The position numbers and the translations under genes are program-made. This document shows, piece after piece, positions 38,464 through 48,047 of a stretch of 64,000 nucleotides of DNA. A model generated the notes under the pieces. The model was given only the letters and a program-made list of their open reading frames with translations, searched no databases and had not been told where the DNA came from. The number at the start of each line of letters is the position of its first letter. Position 1 is the stretch's first letter. The DNA lies in contig NZ_PVNS01000011.1 of the NCBI RefSeq assembly GCF_002993335.1, positions 62,001 to 126,000 on the forward strand, read 5' to 3'. The DNA is from Alkalicoccus urumqiensis (GTDB lineage: Bacteria > Bacillota > Bacilli > Bacillales > Salisediminibacteriaceae).

Positions 38464-41189
38464 AGCGGCTCTTATACATTCTGCCCGTGATCTGGGCCGC
38501 TCTCGGCGTGTTTCTTTTTCTCGAAAGTCCCGATATGGAGACGCTTGTCCGGGAGCGAGGTCAGTTTGACATTCCCGAGGAATACCAGACGGCCCGGGCG
38601 GACCAGATTTTAGAGGAGCACGGAGCTTCTTCCGGAGAGGACATTCTCCTTGTTTATACTGCAGAAGAAGCTTTCTCAAGCCAGCAGAAAGAAGAACTCG
38701 AAGAAGTGCTTGACGGTTTCCCCGAAGAAATCGAAGGCTACCCGGTCGAATCAATCGCTTCCCCATTCGATAACGGCGGCGAAGCCTTAATTTCAGAAAG
38801 CGGCGATGTGTACATGGCCGTGGTAACAATGGATATGACTGTCAATGACGTTCCTTATGTCAGAGAAGACCTGGAAGCTGCTGCACAGGCGGAAACCGTA
38901 ACGACGTATGTGAGCGGCTCTGCTGTGATTGAAGATGACGTCATTTTGAGCTCAGAGGAAGGACTGCAGACGACGACCGTTATTACCGTCGTTTTTGTTG
39001 TCGGTATTCTCCTTATCGTCTTCCGTTCCGTTACGGCGCCTCTCGTACCACTTCTTACGGTCGGTGCGGCCTACATTATGACGATGCCGCTCGTTTCCTA
39101 CTTAATTGATGTCTGGGATTTTCCTGTTTCCAATTTTACACAGATTTTTATTGTGGCGATTCTATTTGGAATCGGAACCGACTACTGCATCCTTCTCATG
39201 AACCGCTTTAAAGAAGAATTGGCTGTACAGCCGGACCGTGTACAGGCAGTGGTAACCACGTTCCGTGCAGTTGGTCCGACCGTTTTATCAAGTGCATTTA
39301 CCGGATTCATCGGATTTGCAGCGATCGGTCTTGCAGATTTTGATCTGTACCAGTCCGCCGTTGGCGTCGCTGTAGGTATTCTTTTCCTGCTTGGTGCAAT
39401 CGCCGTCTGGGTGCCTCCGGCCATGCTTTTGTTCGGGGACCGGCTGTTCTGGCCTTCCCGGCGCGCACTGGAAGCGACAGACAGCCGTATTTGGAAAGGT
39501 CTCGGTGCCTTCTCGTTTATGCGTCCGGGCTGGACAGCACTTCTTATTTTATTCATGCTGATTCCGGCATTCTTATTTTATGACCAGCGGCTGTCGTTTC
39601 ATTCCCTCGATGAGATCAGCAGTGATACAGCGTCCGTGCAGGCGGTCGAAATTGTCAGTGACGCGTTCGGTGAAGGAGCTTCATTCCCTCTTACCGTTCT
39701 TTTAACTGGAGAGGATCCGGTTGATTCATCGGACATGCTGCAGCTGACCGAAGACGTTTCGGCGCAGCTCATGCGGCTTGAAGAAGTCGAAGAAGTACGT
39801 TCCCCTCTCCGTCCCGACGGATCCCCGATAGAAGAACTGCTTCTGACAGAAGTTCTTCAGGAGGCAGCCGATGGAGCTGCTGAAACGGCCGACGGCACAG
39901 AAGAGCTCCGCACCGGACTGACTGAAGCGTCGGAGGAGCTCGAAAATCAGGCGGAATCACTGGAAACAGCCTCTGAAGAAACACAGGCGATTCCTGACAA
40001 TGGCGCGGAAATTGCAGAATCCCTTAATGACATCAGCGGCAGTCTGAATGAATCAGCCGAACAGGCAGAAAACATTGCAGCTGCACAGCAGACGCTGGCG
40101 GCAGGACTGGAGCAGAACGGACTGGCCGGACCTGCTCAGTCTCTGCGGGAAACGACGGCAGGCCTCGAACAACTGCAGGCCGGCCTTCAGCAGATTGCTC
40201 AAGGAACTGGGGAGACAGCGGCAGGTCAGGCGCAGCTGGCGGAAGAAAGCCGTTCGATCCCTGATACATTCTCCGAGACAGCAGCAGGGTTTCGAGACAC
40301 TGCTGCAGAACTGAATGAAGCAGCTTCCGGGCTTGAAGAAATTGAAGACGGTATCCGGGACATTACCGGCGTGATCGAAGATACGGCAGATCTCCCCGCT
40401 GCAGATACGACCTTTTATTTAACAGAAGAGGTGACGGAAGACGAGGATGTTCAGGACGCACTTTCTGCCTTCACAACAGAAGATCGCCAGGTAATGCAGA
40501 TCGACGTCGTATTAGGTATAGATCCTTACAGCAGCGAAGCGATGAATGTTGTTGATACCGTTGAAGAGCAGACAGAGCTGATTACAGCTCCGTACAATCT
40601 GGAAACAGCCGTTTCGGGACTGCCTGCAGTCAATGCCGATTTGTCTCAGATTTCCGATGAGGACTTTTTCCGCACTGCTGTCATTATGCTGACCGGTATT
40701 TTCATTATTCTTATTATCATGCTCCGCTCCATGATCATGCCGGCATATATACTCGTCTCGTTAATCGGAACCTATATCATGTCTATGGCCGTAACCGAAT
40801 TCATTTTCATCACCATTCTCGGTTATCCGGGTATCAGCTGGGCAGTTCCGTTTTTCGGGTTCGTTATGCTGATGGCACTCGGTGTGGATTATTCGATCTT
40901 CCTCATGGCACGATTTGCTGAGAATATGCGTACGCAGCCAGTCAAAGAGGCACTGCTGGATGCAATGACTAAAATAGGAACCGTCATTCTGTCCGCTGCC
41001 GTAATACTTGCAGGAACGTTCGGTGCGATGATGCCTTCCGGGGTTCTCTCCCTCGTACAGATCGGCACGCTCGTGCTTACAGGACTTCTGTTATACGCAC
41101 TCGTTATGCTGCCGATGTTCATTCCACTGATGGTACGTGTGTTCGGCGAGAAGAGCTGGCTGCCATTCCAGCCACCGAAAGAAAAATAA
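38460..41189 (+). CDS. MMPL/RND-family membrane transporter (YdgH-like)
   Basis: 909 residues with two six-helix bundles. Each bundle carries the MMPL signature GIGTDYCILLMNRFKEE (about 239-255) and GVDYSIFLMARFAENM (about 807-822). The second extracytoplasmic loop, about residues 455-650, is an Ala/Glu/Leu-rich coiled-coil-like stretch with many AEGL/GLEQL-type units. Probably exports lipids or hydrophobic compounds; the substrate is unknown. Co-translated with the MarR gene. Confidence 0.92.
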   Translation: MKRLLYILPVIWAALGVFLFLESPDMETLVRERGQFDIPEEYQTARADQILEEHGASSGEDILLVYTAEEAFSSQQKEELEEVLDGFPEEIEGYPVESIASPFDNGGEALISESGDVYMAVVTMDMTVNDVPYVREDLEAAAQAETVTTYVSGSAVIEDDVILSSEEGLQTTTVITVVFVVGILLIVFRSVTAPLVPLLTVGAAYIMTMPLVSYLIDVWDFPVSNFTQIFIVAILFGIGTDYCILLMNRFKEELAVQPDRVQAVVTTFRAVGPTVLSSAFTGFIGFAAIGLADFDLYQSAVGVAVGILFLLGAIAVWVPPAMLLFGDRLFWPSRRALEATDSRIWKGLGAFSFMRPGWTALLILFMLIPAFLFYDQRLSFHSLDEISSDTASVQAVEIVSDAFGEGASFPLTVLLTGEDPVDSSDMLQLTEDVSAQLMRLEEVEEVRSPLRPDGSPIEELLLTEVLQEAADGAAETADGTEELRTGLTEASEELENQAESLETASEETQAIPDNGAEIAESLNDISGSLNESAEQAENIAAAQQTLAAGLEQNGLAGPAQSLRETTAGLEQLQAGLQQIAQGTGETAAGQAQLAEESRSIPDTFSETAAGFRDTAAELNEAASGLEEIEDGIRDITGVIEDTADLPAADTTFYLTEEVTEDEDVQDALSAFTTEDRQVMQIDVVLGIDPYSSEAMNVVDTVEEQTELITAPYNLETAVSGLPAVNADLSQISDEDFFRTAVIMLTGIFIILIIMLRSMIMPAYILVSLIGTYIMSMAVTEFIFITILGYPGISWAVPFFGFVMLMALGVDYSIFLMARFAENMRTQPVKEALLDAMTKIGTVILSAAVILAGTFGAMMPSGVLSLVQIGTLVLTGLLLYALVMLPMFIPLMVRVFGEKSWLPFQPPKEK

Positions 41190-41263
41190 ACACATTCATG
41201 AAAAACACACGTCAAAAAATGCCGCCGGGTCACTGCCGAGGCCACTGAAAAAGCCTCTATTAA

Positions 41264-41295
41264 AGAAACTCTCTACATGGAGAGTTTCTTTTTTA
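41264..41295 (+). terminator. Terminator of the MMPL gene
   Basis: AGAAACTCTC / GAGAGTTTCT stem with six-base loop, followed by TTTTTT. Confidence 0.92.
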
Positions 41296-41318
41296 TTACA
41301 TAATTTGATATACGAAAA

Positions 41319-41517
41319 GAAACTTTAACCATTTCAATTAGTGAAATCAGACTGCACTACAGACGGAAGCTTGCCGCGGGCATGGCCTCAGCCTCCTCGA
41401 ACATCCTTTGGATGTTCTGCGGGGTCTTCACCTCATGCTCTTCCCGCAGGCGTCCCCGTCTTTCGTTTCGTCTGATTGAGTCTGGGATAAAAGCATGAAA
41501 ATGGTTAAAAGAGTTTC
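41319..41517. mobile_element. MITE-like inverted-repeat element
   Basis: About 199 bases bounded by GAAACTTTAACCATTTCA on the left and its imperfect complement TGAAAATGGTTAAAAGAGTTTC on the right. A second inverted pair AATCAGAC (41345-41352) / GTCTGATT (41470-41477) lies inside, then AGACGG..GCTTGCCGCGGGCATG paired with CATG..CCCGCAGGCG..CCGTCT, and a central hairpin GAACATCC TTT GGATGTTC. No coding capacity. Similar GC-rich, CCGCGGGC/CCCGCAGG-bearing intergenic repeats are common in Bacillaceae, as remembered. Confidence 0.65.
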
Positions 41518-41522
41518 ATGAC

Positions 41523-41569
41523 AAAAAAAGACGACAAGATCCAAAAATTGGAAATTTGTCGTCTTTTTT
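41523..41569. terminator. Bidirectional terminator after lysC
   Basis: AAAAAAAGACGACAA / TTGTCGTCTTTTTT inverted repeat with an inner CCAAAAATTGG. Confidence 0.9.
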
Positions 41570-41657
41570 CTGTGAGTTTACTTTCGATCAATTAAAATCT
41601 TGAGATTTTTAGTGGCCTAGTCACTGCCCGGGCGGCGTTTCGTTTTTCAGGTACTAT

Positions 41658-42908
41658 TTACGCCTGCTTTGCAAGCTCGATTTTTTCCTGTTCTTTCTCA
41701 TCCAGTCCGAAATGCGTGTGGAGCGCCTCGGAAGCACGGATCATATCGGCTTCCGGTACGACAGCCGATACGGCAATTTCAGACGTACTGACCATTTTTA
41801 TGGCAACTTCTTCGTCCGCAAGCACTTTAAACATATCAGCGGCCACGCCCGGATTGGAAATCATGCCGGAGCCGACAATGGATACTTTCGACAGCGAACT
41901 TTCCTGACGAACCTCACTGTAGCAGAGGGTCTCCCGGGCATTGTGAATGAGATCCAGTGCTTTACCGAGATGGGACGAATCAATGGAGAACGACACATTC
42001 ACTCCATGGTCCGAGGTCATCTGCTGGATGATAATATCCACGTTTATCCCTTCATCTGCCAGCAGTTTAAACAGATTGGACATCGTGTCATAGTGGTTTG
42101 GAAGACGCTCGAGCGTCACTTTTGTCATATTTTTCTCAAACGCAAGACCCCGTACCGTCAAGTTCTGTTCCATCGTTGCTTCCTCCTCTACAATCGTTCC
42201 CTCTACATTTTCCATGCTGGATCGAACGACCAGCTTTACATTATAGTTCTTGGCAAACTCCACCGCCCGCGGATGCAGCACGCCGGCGCCTAAATGAGCA
42301 AGCTCCAGCATTTCATCATAAGAGATACTGCCTAGCTGGCGAGCTTTTTTGACGAAGCGCGGATCGGACGTGTATACGCCGGTGACATCTGTGAAAATCG
42401 AGCAGGACTCCGCTTCCAGCGCCGCAGCCAGTGCCACAGCTGTCGTGTCAGAGCCGCCCCGGCCGAGTGTTGTAATGTTTCCGTCTTCACTGACTCCCTG
42501 GAAGCCGGCTACGAGCACCGCTTTCCCATCATTTAGGTGCCCTTCCAACGTGGACGTATCGATATCCGTGATCCGTGCATCCTGGTGCACTTCCTCTGTC
42601 GTGATACCTGCCTGCCAGCCTGTCAGCGAAACGGCATCGACGCCCAGTTCCTTCAGCGCCATGACGACAAGTGAAATGGTCACCTGTTCTCCGGTGGTCA
42701 AGAGCATATCCATTTCCCGCGGATCCGGCGCATCGGTAATTTCATCTGCCAGTTCCACCAGCTTGTCCGTTGATTTTCCCATCGCAGATACGACGGTGAC
42801 GACACGGTCACCTTGATCCATCCGTTCTTTAATCCGCTTTGCGACCCGTTTGATCTTGTCGGTATCTCCGACGGAAGTACCACCGAACTTCTGTACGATT
42901 GTTGTCAA
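41658..42908 (-). CDS. lysC: Aspartate kinase (aspartokinase II type)
   Basis: Phosphorylates aspartate in the lysine/threonine/methionine pathway. 416 residues, with kinase motif KFGGTSVGD at the N-terminus, substrate region TLGRGGSDTTAVALAAAL, and two C-terminal ACT domains (about 265-400), as in lysine-inhibited LysC. Start is TTG 42908 with GAAGGAGGAG upstream. An internal ATG with a strong ribosome site (see separate entry) probably makes a beta subunit. No lysine riboswitch is visible in the 149-base gap to uvrC. Confidence 0.95.
   Translation of the reverse strand: MTTIVQKFGGTSVGDTDKIKRVAKRIKERMDQGDRVVTVVSAMGKSTDKLVELADEITDAPDPREMDMLLTTGEQVTISLVVMALKELGVDAVSLTGWQAGITTEEVHQDARITDIDTSTLEGHLNDGKAVLVAGFQGVSEDGNITTLGRGGSDTTAVALAAALEAESCSIFTDVTGVYTSDPRFVKKARQLGSISYDEMLELAHLGAGVLHPRAVEFAKNYNVKLVVRSSMENVEGTIVEEEATMEQNLTVRGLAFEKNMTKVTLERLPNHYDTMSNLFKLLADEGINVDIIIQQMTSDHGVNVSFSIDSSHLGKALDLIHNARETLCYSEVRQESSLSKVSIVGSGMISNPGVAADMFKVLADEEVAIKMVSTSEIAVSAVVPEADMIRASEALHTHFGLDEKEQEKIELAKQA
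42173..42188 (-). promoter_or_regulatory. Internal ribosome site and start for the LysC beta subunit
   Basis: Within lysC, GAGGAGG (42182-42188) is followed after eight bases by in-frame ATG (42171-42173, reading MEQNLTVRG). Translation from here gives a 171-residue C-terminal chain with both ACT domains, matching the known in-frame beta subunit of B. subtilis aspartokinase II. Confidence 0.8.
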
Positions 42909-42979
42909 TGTTTGCTCCTCCTTCGTTTGTATGCTTCCCTTATTAATACCTGATCTTATACGGAAAGAAACCTGTTGTT

Positions 42980-42999
42980 CCGCCGCAGGAGTGCGGCGG
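42980..42999. other. GC-rich hairpin between uvrC and lysC
   Basis: Perfect eight-base stem CCGCCGCA / TGCGGCGG with a four-base loop. No T-run follows on either strand, so it may be an attenuator or processing element rather than a terminator. Confidence 0.4.
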
Positions 43000-43057
43000 A
43001 TTAATCACCTATAAAAGCGTAACAAACGGGAGATTTCATCACAAACCTGTTAAACGC

Positions 43058-44842
43058 CTATTTTCTGGATTCCTGCTGTATAGTTTCAGCTAAGGACTCA
43101 GCAACTGCCCGAGGGACACCTGCCCTCTCTATTTCTTCCACAGACGCCTCTTTCAGCCTCTTGAGCGACCCGAACTCCTTTAGCAGCTGCCGTTTTCTCT
43201 TTTCCCCGATGCCATCAACTTCGTCTAAAATCGAGGTGAACATAGACTGCTTGCGCACGTTCCGGTGAAAACTGATAGCGAAGCGGTGGACTTCGTCCTG
43301 AATCCGCTGCAGCAGATAAAATTCTTCGCTCGTTTTTTTTAATTCAACTTTTCTCGGTGGATCTCCCATCATCAGCTGGGACGTTTTGTGTTTATCGTCT
43401 TTGGCGAGGCCGCAGACCGGAATAGCGAGACCTAGTTCATCTGCGAGTATTTCCTGGGCCGCAGAGATCTGGCCGCTGCCGCCATCGATGACGATAAGGT
43501 CCGGAAGAGGGAGCTCATCTTTAAGGAGCCGGAGATACCGTCTCCGCACAACTTCGCGCATCGATTCATAATCATCCGGGCCTTCCACCGTCTTTACTTT
43601 ATATTTTCTATACTGCTTTTTATCCGGCTTCCCATCGAGAAACGAGACCATAGCGGAAACAGGGTCCACCCCCTGAATATTCGAATTATCAAACGCTTCG
43701 ATCCGGTGGGGTGTGTCGATATGCATCGCTTCACCGAGCTTCTCCACCGCATGAATTGTGCGCTTTTCGTCCCGTTCGATCAGCTGAAATTTTTCGTTGA
43801 GCGCCATTTTCGCATTTTTTTCTGCAAGCTTGACGAGCTCTTTTTTCTGTCCGCGCTGCGGCTTTCTGACATTTGCCTGTAAAAACTCTTTCAGCATGCC
43901 GTCATCCGCTGCATCTGGAACAAAAATCTCTTTTGGGAGTTTGTGCTGCTCTTCCAGGTAAAACTGACCGATGAACGTATAAAAGTCATCGAGCGGATCC
44001 TGATACGTCGGGAACATACTGACATCGCGCTCTATCAGTTTTCCCTGACGGACGAAAAAGACCTGGATGCACATCCAGCCCCGGTCAACGTAATAACCGA
44101 AAACATCGCGGTTCGTCTGATCCGTCATCGTCATTTTCTGCTTTTCCATGACTGCTTCTATATGTTTGATCTGATCGCGCAGTTCTTTCGCCCGTTCAAA
44201 TTCCATTTTTTCAGAGGCTTCATACATTTTTTTCTCTATGGAAGCTTTGATTTCTTTATGGCCGCCGTTTAAAAAGCTGGTCATTTCCTGGATCATCTGC
44301 TGGTTCGTCTCTTTCGGGACATCGAATTCGCATGGTGCCAGGCACTGGCCGATGTGATAGTAGAGGCATACACGATCCGGCATCGTCCGGCATTTCCGAA
44401 GTGGATAGAGGCGGTCAAGAAGCTTTTTCGTTTCATTTGCCGCCTGGGCGTTTGGATACGGTCCAAAATATTTCGCTCCGTCTTTTTTCACTTTACGCGT
44501 CGTAATAAGCCTTGGGTGCTCTTCTTTCGTTATCTTAATGAACGGGTACGTTTTATCATCTTTTAGGAGAATATTGTAGCGCGGCTCGTATTTTTTGATG
44601 AGGTTCTGCTCCAGAACGAGCGCTTCCAGATCGGATGACGTAATAATGTATTCAAAATCGCGTATCTCACTCACGAGACGCTGTGTTTTTTTATCGTTGG
44701 AGCCGGTAAAATAAGAGCGCACCCGGTTGCGGAGCACTTTTGCTTTGCCGACGTAAATAATCGTGCCCTGCTTATTTTTCATTAGATAGCACCCGGGCTG
44801 AGCCGGCAGGATGCTTAATTTTTCTTTTATCTGCGTTTCCAT
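43058..44842 (-). CDS. uvrC: Excinuclease ABC subunit C
   Basis: 594-residue nucleotide-excision-repair nuclease. N-terminal GIY-YIG domain ([19 protein letters not shown]), UvrB-binding UVR region (about 205-240), a C-terminal RNase H-like nuclease domain ([11 protein letters not shown]), and tandem HhH motifs at the end ([13 protein letters not shown]). Confidence 0.97.
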   Translation of the reverse strand: METQIKEKLSILPAQPGCYLMKNKQGTIIYVGKAKVLRNRVRSYFTGSNDKKTQRLVSEIRDFEYIITSSDLEALVLEQNLIKKYEPRYNILLKDDKTYPFIKITKEEHPRLITTRKVKKDGAKYFGPYPNAQAANETKKLLDRLYPLRKCRTMPDRVCLYYHIGQCLAPCEFDVPKETNQQMIQEMTSFLNGGHKEIKASIEKKMYEASEKMEFERAKELRDQIKHIEAVMEKQKMTMTDQTNRDVFGYYVDRGWMCIQVFFVRQGKLIERDVSMFPTYQDPLDDFYTFIGQFYLEEQHKLPKEIFVPDAADDGMLKEFLQANVRKPQRGQKKELVKLAEKNAKMALNEKFQLIERDEKRTIHAVEKLGEAMHIDTPHRIEAFDNSNIQGVDPVSAMVSFLDGKPDKKQYRKYKVKTVEGPDDYESMREVVRRRYLRLLKDELPLPDLIVIDGGSGQISAAQEILADELGLAIPVCGLAKDDKHKTSQLMMGDPPRKVELKKTSEEFYLLQRIQDEVHRFAISFHRNVRKQSMFTSILDEVDGIGEKRKRQLLKEFGSLKRLKEASVEEIERAGVPRAVAESLAETIQQESRK

Positions 44843-44903
44843 GAAGGAACTCTCCTCCTTCTTTCTGCATACGGTTCCTTTTCTATTCCCTCACAAAACC
44901 AGC

Positions 44904-44933
44904 AAAAAACCCGCCGGCACGTTCACCGGCGGG
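44904..44933 (-). terminator. Terminator of trxA
   Basis: CCCGCCGG / CCGGCGGG stem with eight-base loop followed by TTTTTT on the minus strand. Confidence 0.92.
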
Positions 44934-44950
44934 AATGCTGCATTTTTTTA

Positions 44951-45265
44951 TTAAAGGTGCTTGTTCAGGGTGTTTTCAAGCTCTTCTTTCGGCTTAAAAC
45001 CGACAACCTGATCCACGACTTCGCCGTCCTTCATTACGAGAAGTGTCGGAATGCTCATTACACCATACTTGCTTGCTGTTTCCTGGTTCTCATCCACATC
45101 AAGCTTCACGATTTTTACTTTGTCGCCCATGTCTCCGTCAAGCTCTTCGAGAACAGGTGCAATCATTTTGCAGGGTCCGCACCAAGGTGCCCAGAAGTCC
45201 GCCAGTACGACGCCTTCTCCAGTTTCTGTTCCGAAATTTTGATCTGTTGCATTCACAATAGCCAT
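44951..45265 (-). CDS. trxA: Thioredoxin
   Basis: 104 residues with the redox motif WCGPC (Cys29, Cys32), the cis-proline loop SIPTLLV, and the usual DENQETASKYGV helix. Reduces cytosolic protein disulfides. Preceded by AAAGGAGG and an extended -10 box TATACT (45305-45310). Confidence 0.98.
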   Translation of the reverse strand: MAIVNATDQNFGTETGEGVVLADFWAPWCGPCKMIAPVLEELDGDMGDKVKIVKLDVDENQETASKYGVMSIPTLLVMKDGEVVDQVVGFKPKEELENTLNKHL

Positions 45266-45423
45266 TGTTTCAGCCTCCTTTAAATAATTCGTTCATTAGT
45301 TTTTAGTATAACGAATGCACTCCAGAAGGAAAAGCATTCTGCCTGAATTCCTTTGAAGCTGATTTCAGTGTAGCGTATGATTCTCCACTATGCAAAAATA
45401 CTGCCTGGGGTTATGACAGCTGA

Positions 45424-45461
45424 AAAAGCAGTCCACCGGTTCGCTCGCCGGCGGACTGCTG
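45424..45461 (-). terminator. Terminator of the etfA operon
   Basis: AGCAGTCC..CCGG / CCGG..GGACTGCT stem followed by TTTTTCAG on the minus strand. Confidence 0.85.
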
Positions 45462-45464
45462 CAA

Positions 45465-46424
45465 TCAGGAAGTAACTGCCGCTTTCCGGAATTCTTCTGT
45501 CAGTTTCGGAACAATTTCAAACAGATCTCCGACAATACCGTAGTCTGCGATCTGGAAAATTTCCGCTTCCGGATCTTTATTGATGGCAACGATCACTTTG
45601 GAGTTGGACATACCGGCTACGTGCTGAATCGCCCCGGAAATTCCGACTGCAATATAGAGGTCCGGTGTAACGACCTTACCGGTCTGACCGATCTGCAGCG
45701 CATAATCACAGTATTCCGCATCACACGCTCCTCGGGAAGCACCTACAGCCCCGTTCAATACAGAAGCCAGTTCATCGAGAATAGTGAAATTTTCTTCGTT
45801 TTTCATGCCCCGGCCTCCGGCAACAATGACAGATGCCTCAGAGAGATCAACACCGGAAGTCGTATTCTTTACGACTTCTTTAATAACTGTCTGAAGGTCT
45901 GTAATGGTAACACTTACTTCCTCCACACTTCCTGACGCACCTTCCTGCTTTTCCAGAGAGGCGATGTTGTTCGGACGGATGGTAAAGAAGACGAGTCCAT
46001 CGTCGATCGTTACTTTTTCAAATGCCTTTCCGGAGTAAATCGGGCGGGTGAAAACCGGACCGTCTTCGATAGATACGACATCGGATACGAGTCCGGACTT
46101 CAGACGGCTCGCAAGCTTTGGCGAAATATCCCGTCCGATGGCGGTATGACCGAGCACGATACCATCCGGATTCACCTGTTCGATTACTTGAAGCAGTGCC
46201 TGGCTCCAGCCTTCAGGTGTATAGTGATCCAGCTGATTGTCGTTTACGTGGAGTACGTTATCTGCTCCATACGAAAACAGTTCATCTGCCTGATCTGCCC
46301 TGCCTAATACAACGGCAGTAATTTCTGCTCCTCCGGCTGCCTGCTTCGCTGCAGCAACTGCTTCAAACGTCACCTGACGGAAAGCACCTTCTTTTTGCTC
46401 TGCTACGACGAGAAATGTACTCAT
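45465..46424 (-). CDS. etfA: Electron transfer flavoprotein alpha subunit
   Basis: 319 residues with the C-terminal FAD-binding domain ([57 protein letters not shown]). Accepts electrons from acyl-CoA dehydrogenases. The ATG at 46424 is chosen; a TTG two codons earlier also fits the frame. 33 bases after etfB. Confidence 0.96.
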   Translation of the reverse strand: MSTFLVVAEQKEGAFRQVTFEAVAAAKQAAGGAEITAVVLGRADQADELFSYGADNVLHVNDNQLDHYTPEGWSQALLQVIEQVNPDGIVLGHTAIGRDISPKLASRLKSGLVSDVVSIEDGPVFTRPIYSGKAFEKVTIDDGLVFFTIRPNNIASLEKQEGASGSVEEVSVTITDLQTVIKEVVKNTTSGVDLSEASVIVAGGRGMKNEENFTILDELASVLNGAVGASRGACDAEYCDYALQIGQTGKVVTPDLYIAVGISGAIQHVAGMSNSKVIVAINKDPEAEIFQIADYGIVGDLFEIVPKLTEEFRKAAVTS

Positions 46425-46456
46425 ATTCAATCATCCTTTCTCCGGAAATGTTAGTC

Positions 46457-47227
46457 TTAGACGACTTTTGCTTCGTTTTTCAGTAGTGACACGAGCTCTC
46501 TTACCTGTTCGTCTTCGTCTCCGTCGAGAATTCGTCCTGCCTGCTTTTCGGGCGGAAGGAACCGTTCTTTTGTTACCGTTTTCGGCTCTGCATCTTCTTC
46601 GTCCAGGTCCAGATCGTCAAGATCGAGTGTTTCAAGCGGCTTCTTCTTTGCTTTCATAATGCCGGGCAGAGAAGGATAGCGTGGCTCATTCAGTCCCTGC
46701 TGCGCGGTTACAAGCAGTGGAAGTGGAACTTCAAGCATCATCTGATCTCCTTCGACATCCTTTTCAATGACGGCCGTGGAACCCTGGATATCAATCGACG
46801 TGATCGATGTCACGTGGTTAATACCCAGCTGATCGGCAAGCCGGGGCCCGACCTGTCCGGAGCCGCCGTCTACTGCAACGTTTCCACCGAGAATAATGTC
46901 GGGCTCCTGATCTTTAAAATAAGCGGCAAGAAGCGTCTGCGTTGTGAATGTGTCACCGTCTTCCACTTCTTCATCTTCTATAAGAACGGCCTTGTCTGCG
47001 CCCATCGCAAGCGCTGTGCGGAGCTGTTTTTCTGCTTCTTCGTCTCCGACAGTAACAACGGTGACTTCTCCACCGTGTTCATCGCGGATTTGAATCGCTT
47101 CCTCTACAGCGTACTCATCGTAAGGGTTGATGATGTATTCTGCTCCATCATCGACCACACGGCCATTTTCAATCTGAATTTTTTCTTCGGTATCGAACGT
47201 CCGCTTGAGAATGACATAAATATTCAT
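46457..47227 (-). CDS. etfB: Electron transfer flavoprotein beta subunit
   Basis: 256 residues from ATG 47227, which has TTGGAGGG upstream; the frame remains open 45 codons further. ETF-beta features include the N-terminal NIYVILKRTFDTE, the AMP/FAD loop NPYDEYAVEEA, and VTVGDEEAEKQLRTALAMGADKA. Forms the heterodimer with EtfA. Confidence 0.95.
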   Translation of the reverse strand: MNIYVILKRTFDTEEKIQIENGRVVDDGAEYIINPYDEYAVEEAIQIRDEHGGEVTVVTVGDEEAEKQLRTALAMGADKAVLIEDEEVEDGDTFTTQTLLAAYFKDQEPDIILGGNVAVDGGSGQVGPRLADQLGINHVTSITSIDIQGSTAVIEKDVEGDQMMLEVPLPLLVTAQQGLNEPRYPSLPGIMKAKKKPLETLDLDDLDLDEEDAEPKTVTKERFLPPEKQAGRILDGDEDEQVRELVSLLKNEAKVV

Positions 47228-47279
47228 GAATATCCCTCCAAAATATAGTTGATGAAGCGCTTCCAAAAGTGCGTGAAAC

Positions 47280-48047
47280 TTACTCCTTAAAAGCGGGCTT
47301 CCGCTTATCCAGAAATGCCTGAATACCTTCCTTGGCGTCGGGATGGTCAAATACATCCCCAAACCGGACAGCTTCCCTCTCCTGACCGCGGTCGATGGTT
47401 TCCCATTCAGCCTGAAGGGTTAATTCCATCACAGCCTGAATCGTTCCGGAGGACTTTTCCGCCATTTTTGCTGCGAGTGTTTCCGCCGCCTGCATCAGAT
47501 CCTCTTCTGGTACGACGCTGTTTACAAGTCCGCAGGCTGCTGCCTCCCGGGCATCAATTGGAGATGCTGTCAGCATCAATTCCAGCGCCTTTGCGCGGCC
47601 GACAAGCTTCGGCAGCCGCTGGGTTCCGGCAAATCCCGGAATGAGTCCGAGGTTCAGCTCAGGAAGGCCGAGCTTCGTACCTTCAGCAGCTATCCGGAGA
47701 TGACAGGCCATGGCAAGCTCCAGGCCTCCACCAAGAGCTGCTCCGTGCATGACTGCTATCACCGGCTTTACAGACGTTTCAAGCTGACGGAAAACGCGCT
47801 GTCCGTCCCTCGCAAGGTTGGAAAATTCGCTGCCGTGTTTAACTTCTGTAAACTCTGTGATGTCAGCCCCGGCTGCGAAAAATCTGCCGCTGCCGGTAAG
47901 AATGATAACTTTAACGGATTCATCCTCCAGAAGCTCCTGGTGTACCTCTCCGATTCGCTGGATCAGTGCATGGGACAGCGCATTTGCCGGCGGAGTATCG
48001 ATCGTTATTTTCGCTGTACTGCTCGTCCTCTCTACGTGGACACTCAT
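47280..48047 (-). CDS. fadB: Enoyl-CoA hydratase
   Basis: 255-residue crotonase-family enzyme for the hydration step of beta-oxidation. Oxyanion-hole motifs are GRFFAAGADITEF and HGAALGGGLELAMACHLRIA, with the catalytic Glu region LPELNLGLIPGFAGTQRLPKLVG. Overlaps the fadR stop by four bases, as in B. subtilis ysiA-ysiB. Confidence 0.94.
   Translation of the reverse strand: MSVHVERTSSTAKITIDTPPANALSHALIQRIGEVHQELLEDESVKVIILTGSGRFFAAGADITEFTEVKHGSEFSNLARDGQRVFRQLETSVKPVIAVMHGAALGGGLELAMACHLRIAAEGTKLGLPELNLGLIPGFAGTQRLPKLVGRAKALELMLTASPIDAREAAACGLVNSVVPEEDLMQAAETLAAKMAEKSSGTIQAVMELTLQAEWETIDRGQEREAVRFGDVFDHPDAKEGIQAFLDKRKPAFKE

Noticed and set aside
41523-41569. Regulatory RNA between MMPL and lysC
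   Set aside because: The inverted repeat with T-runs on both sides is fully explained as a bidirectional terminator.
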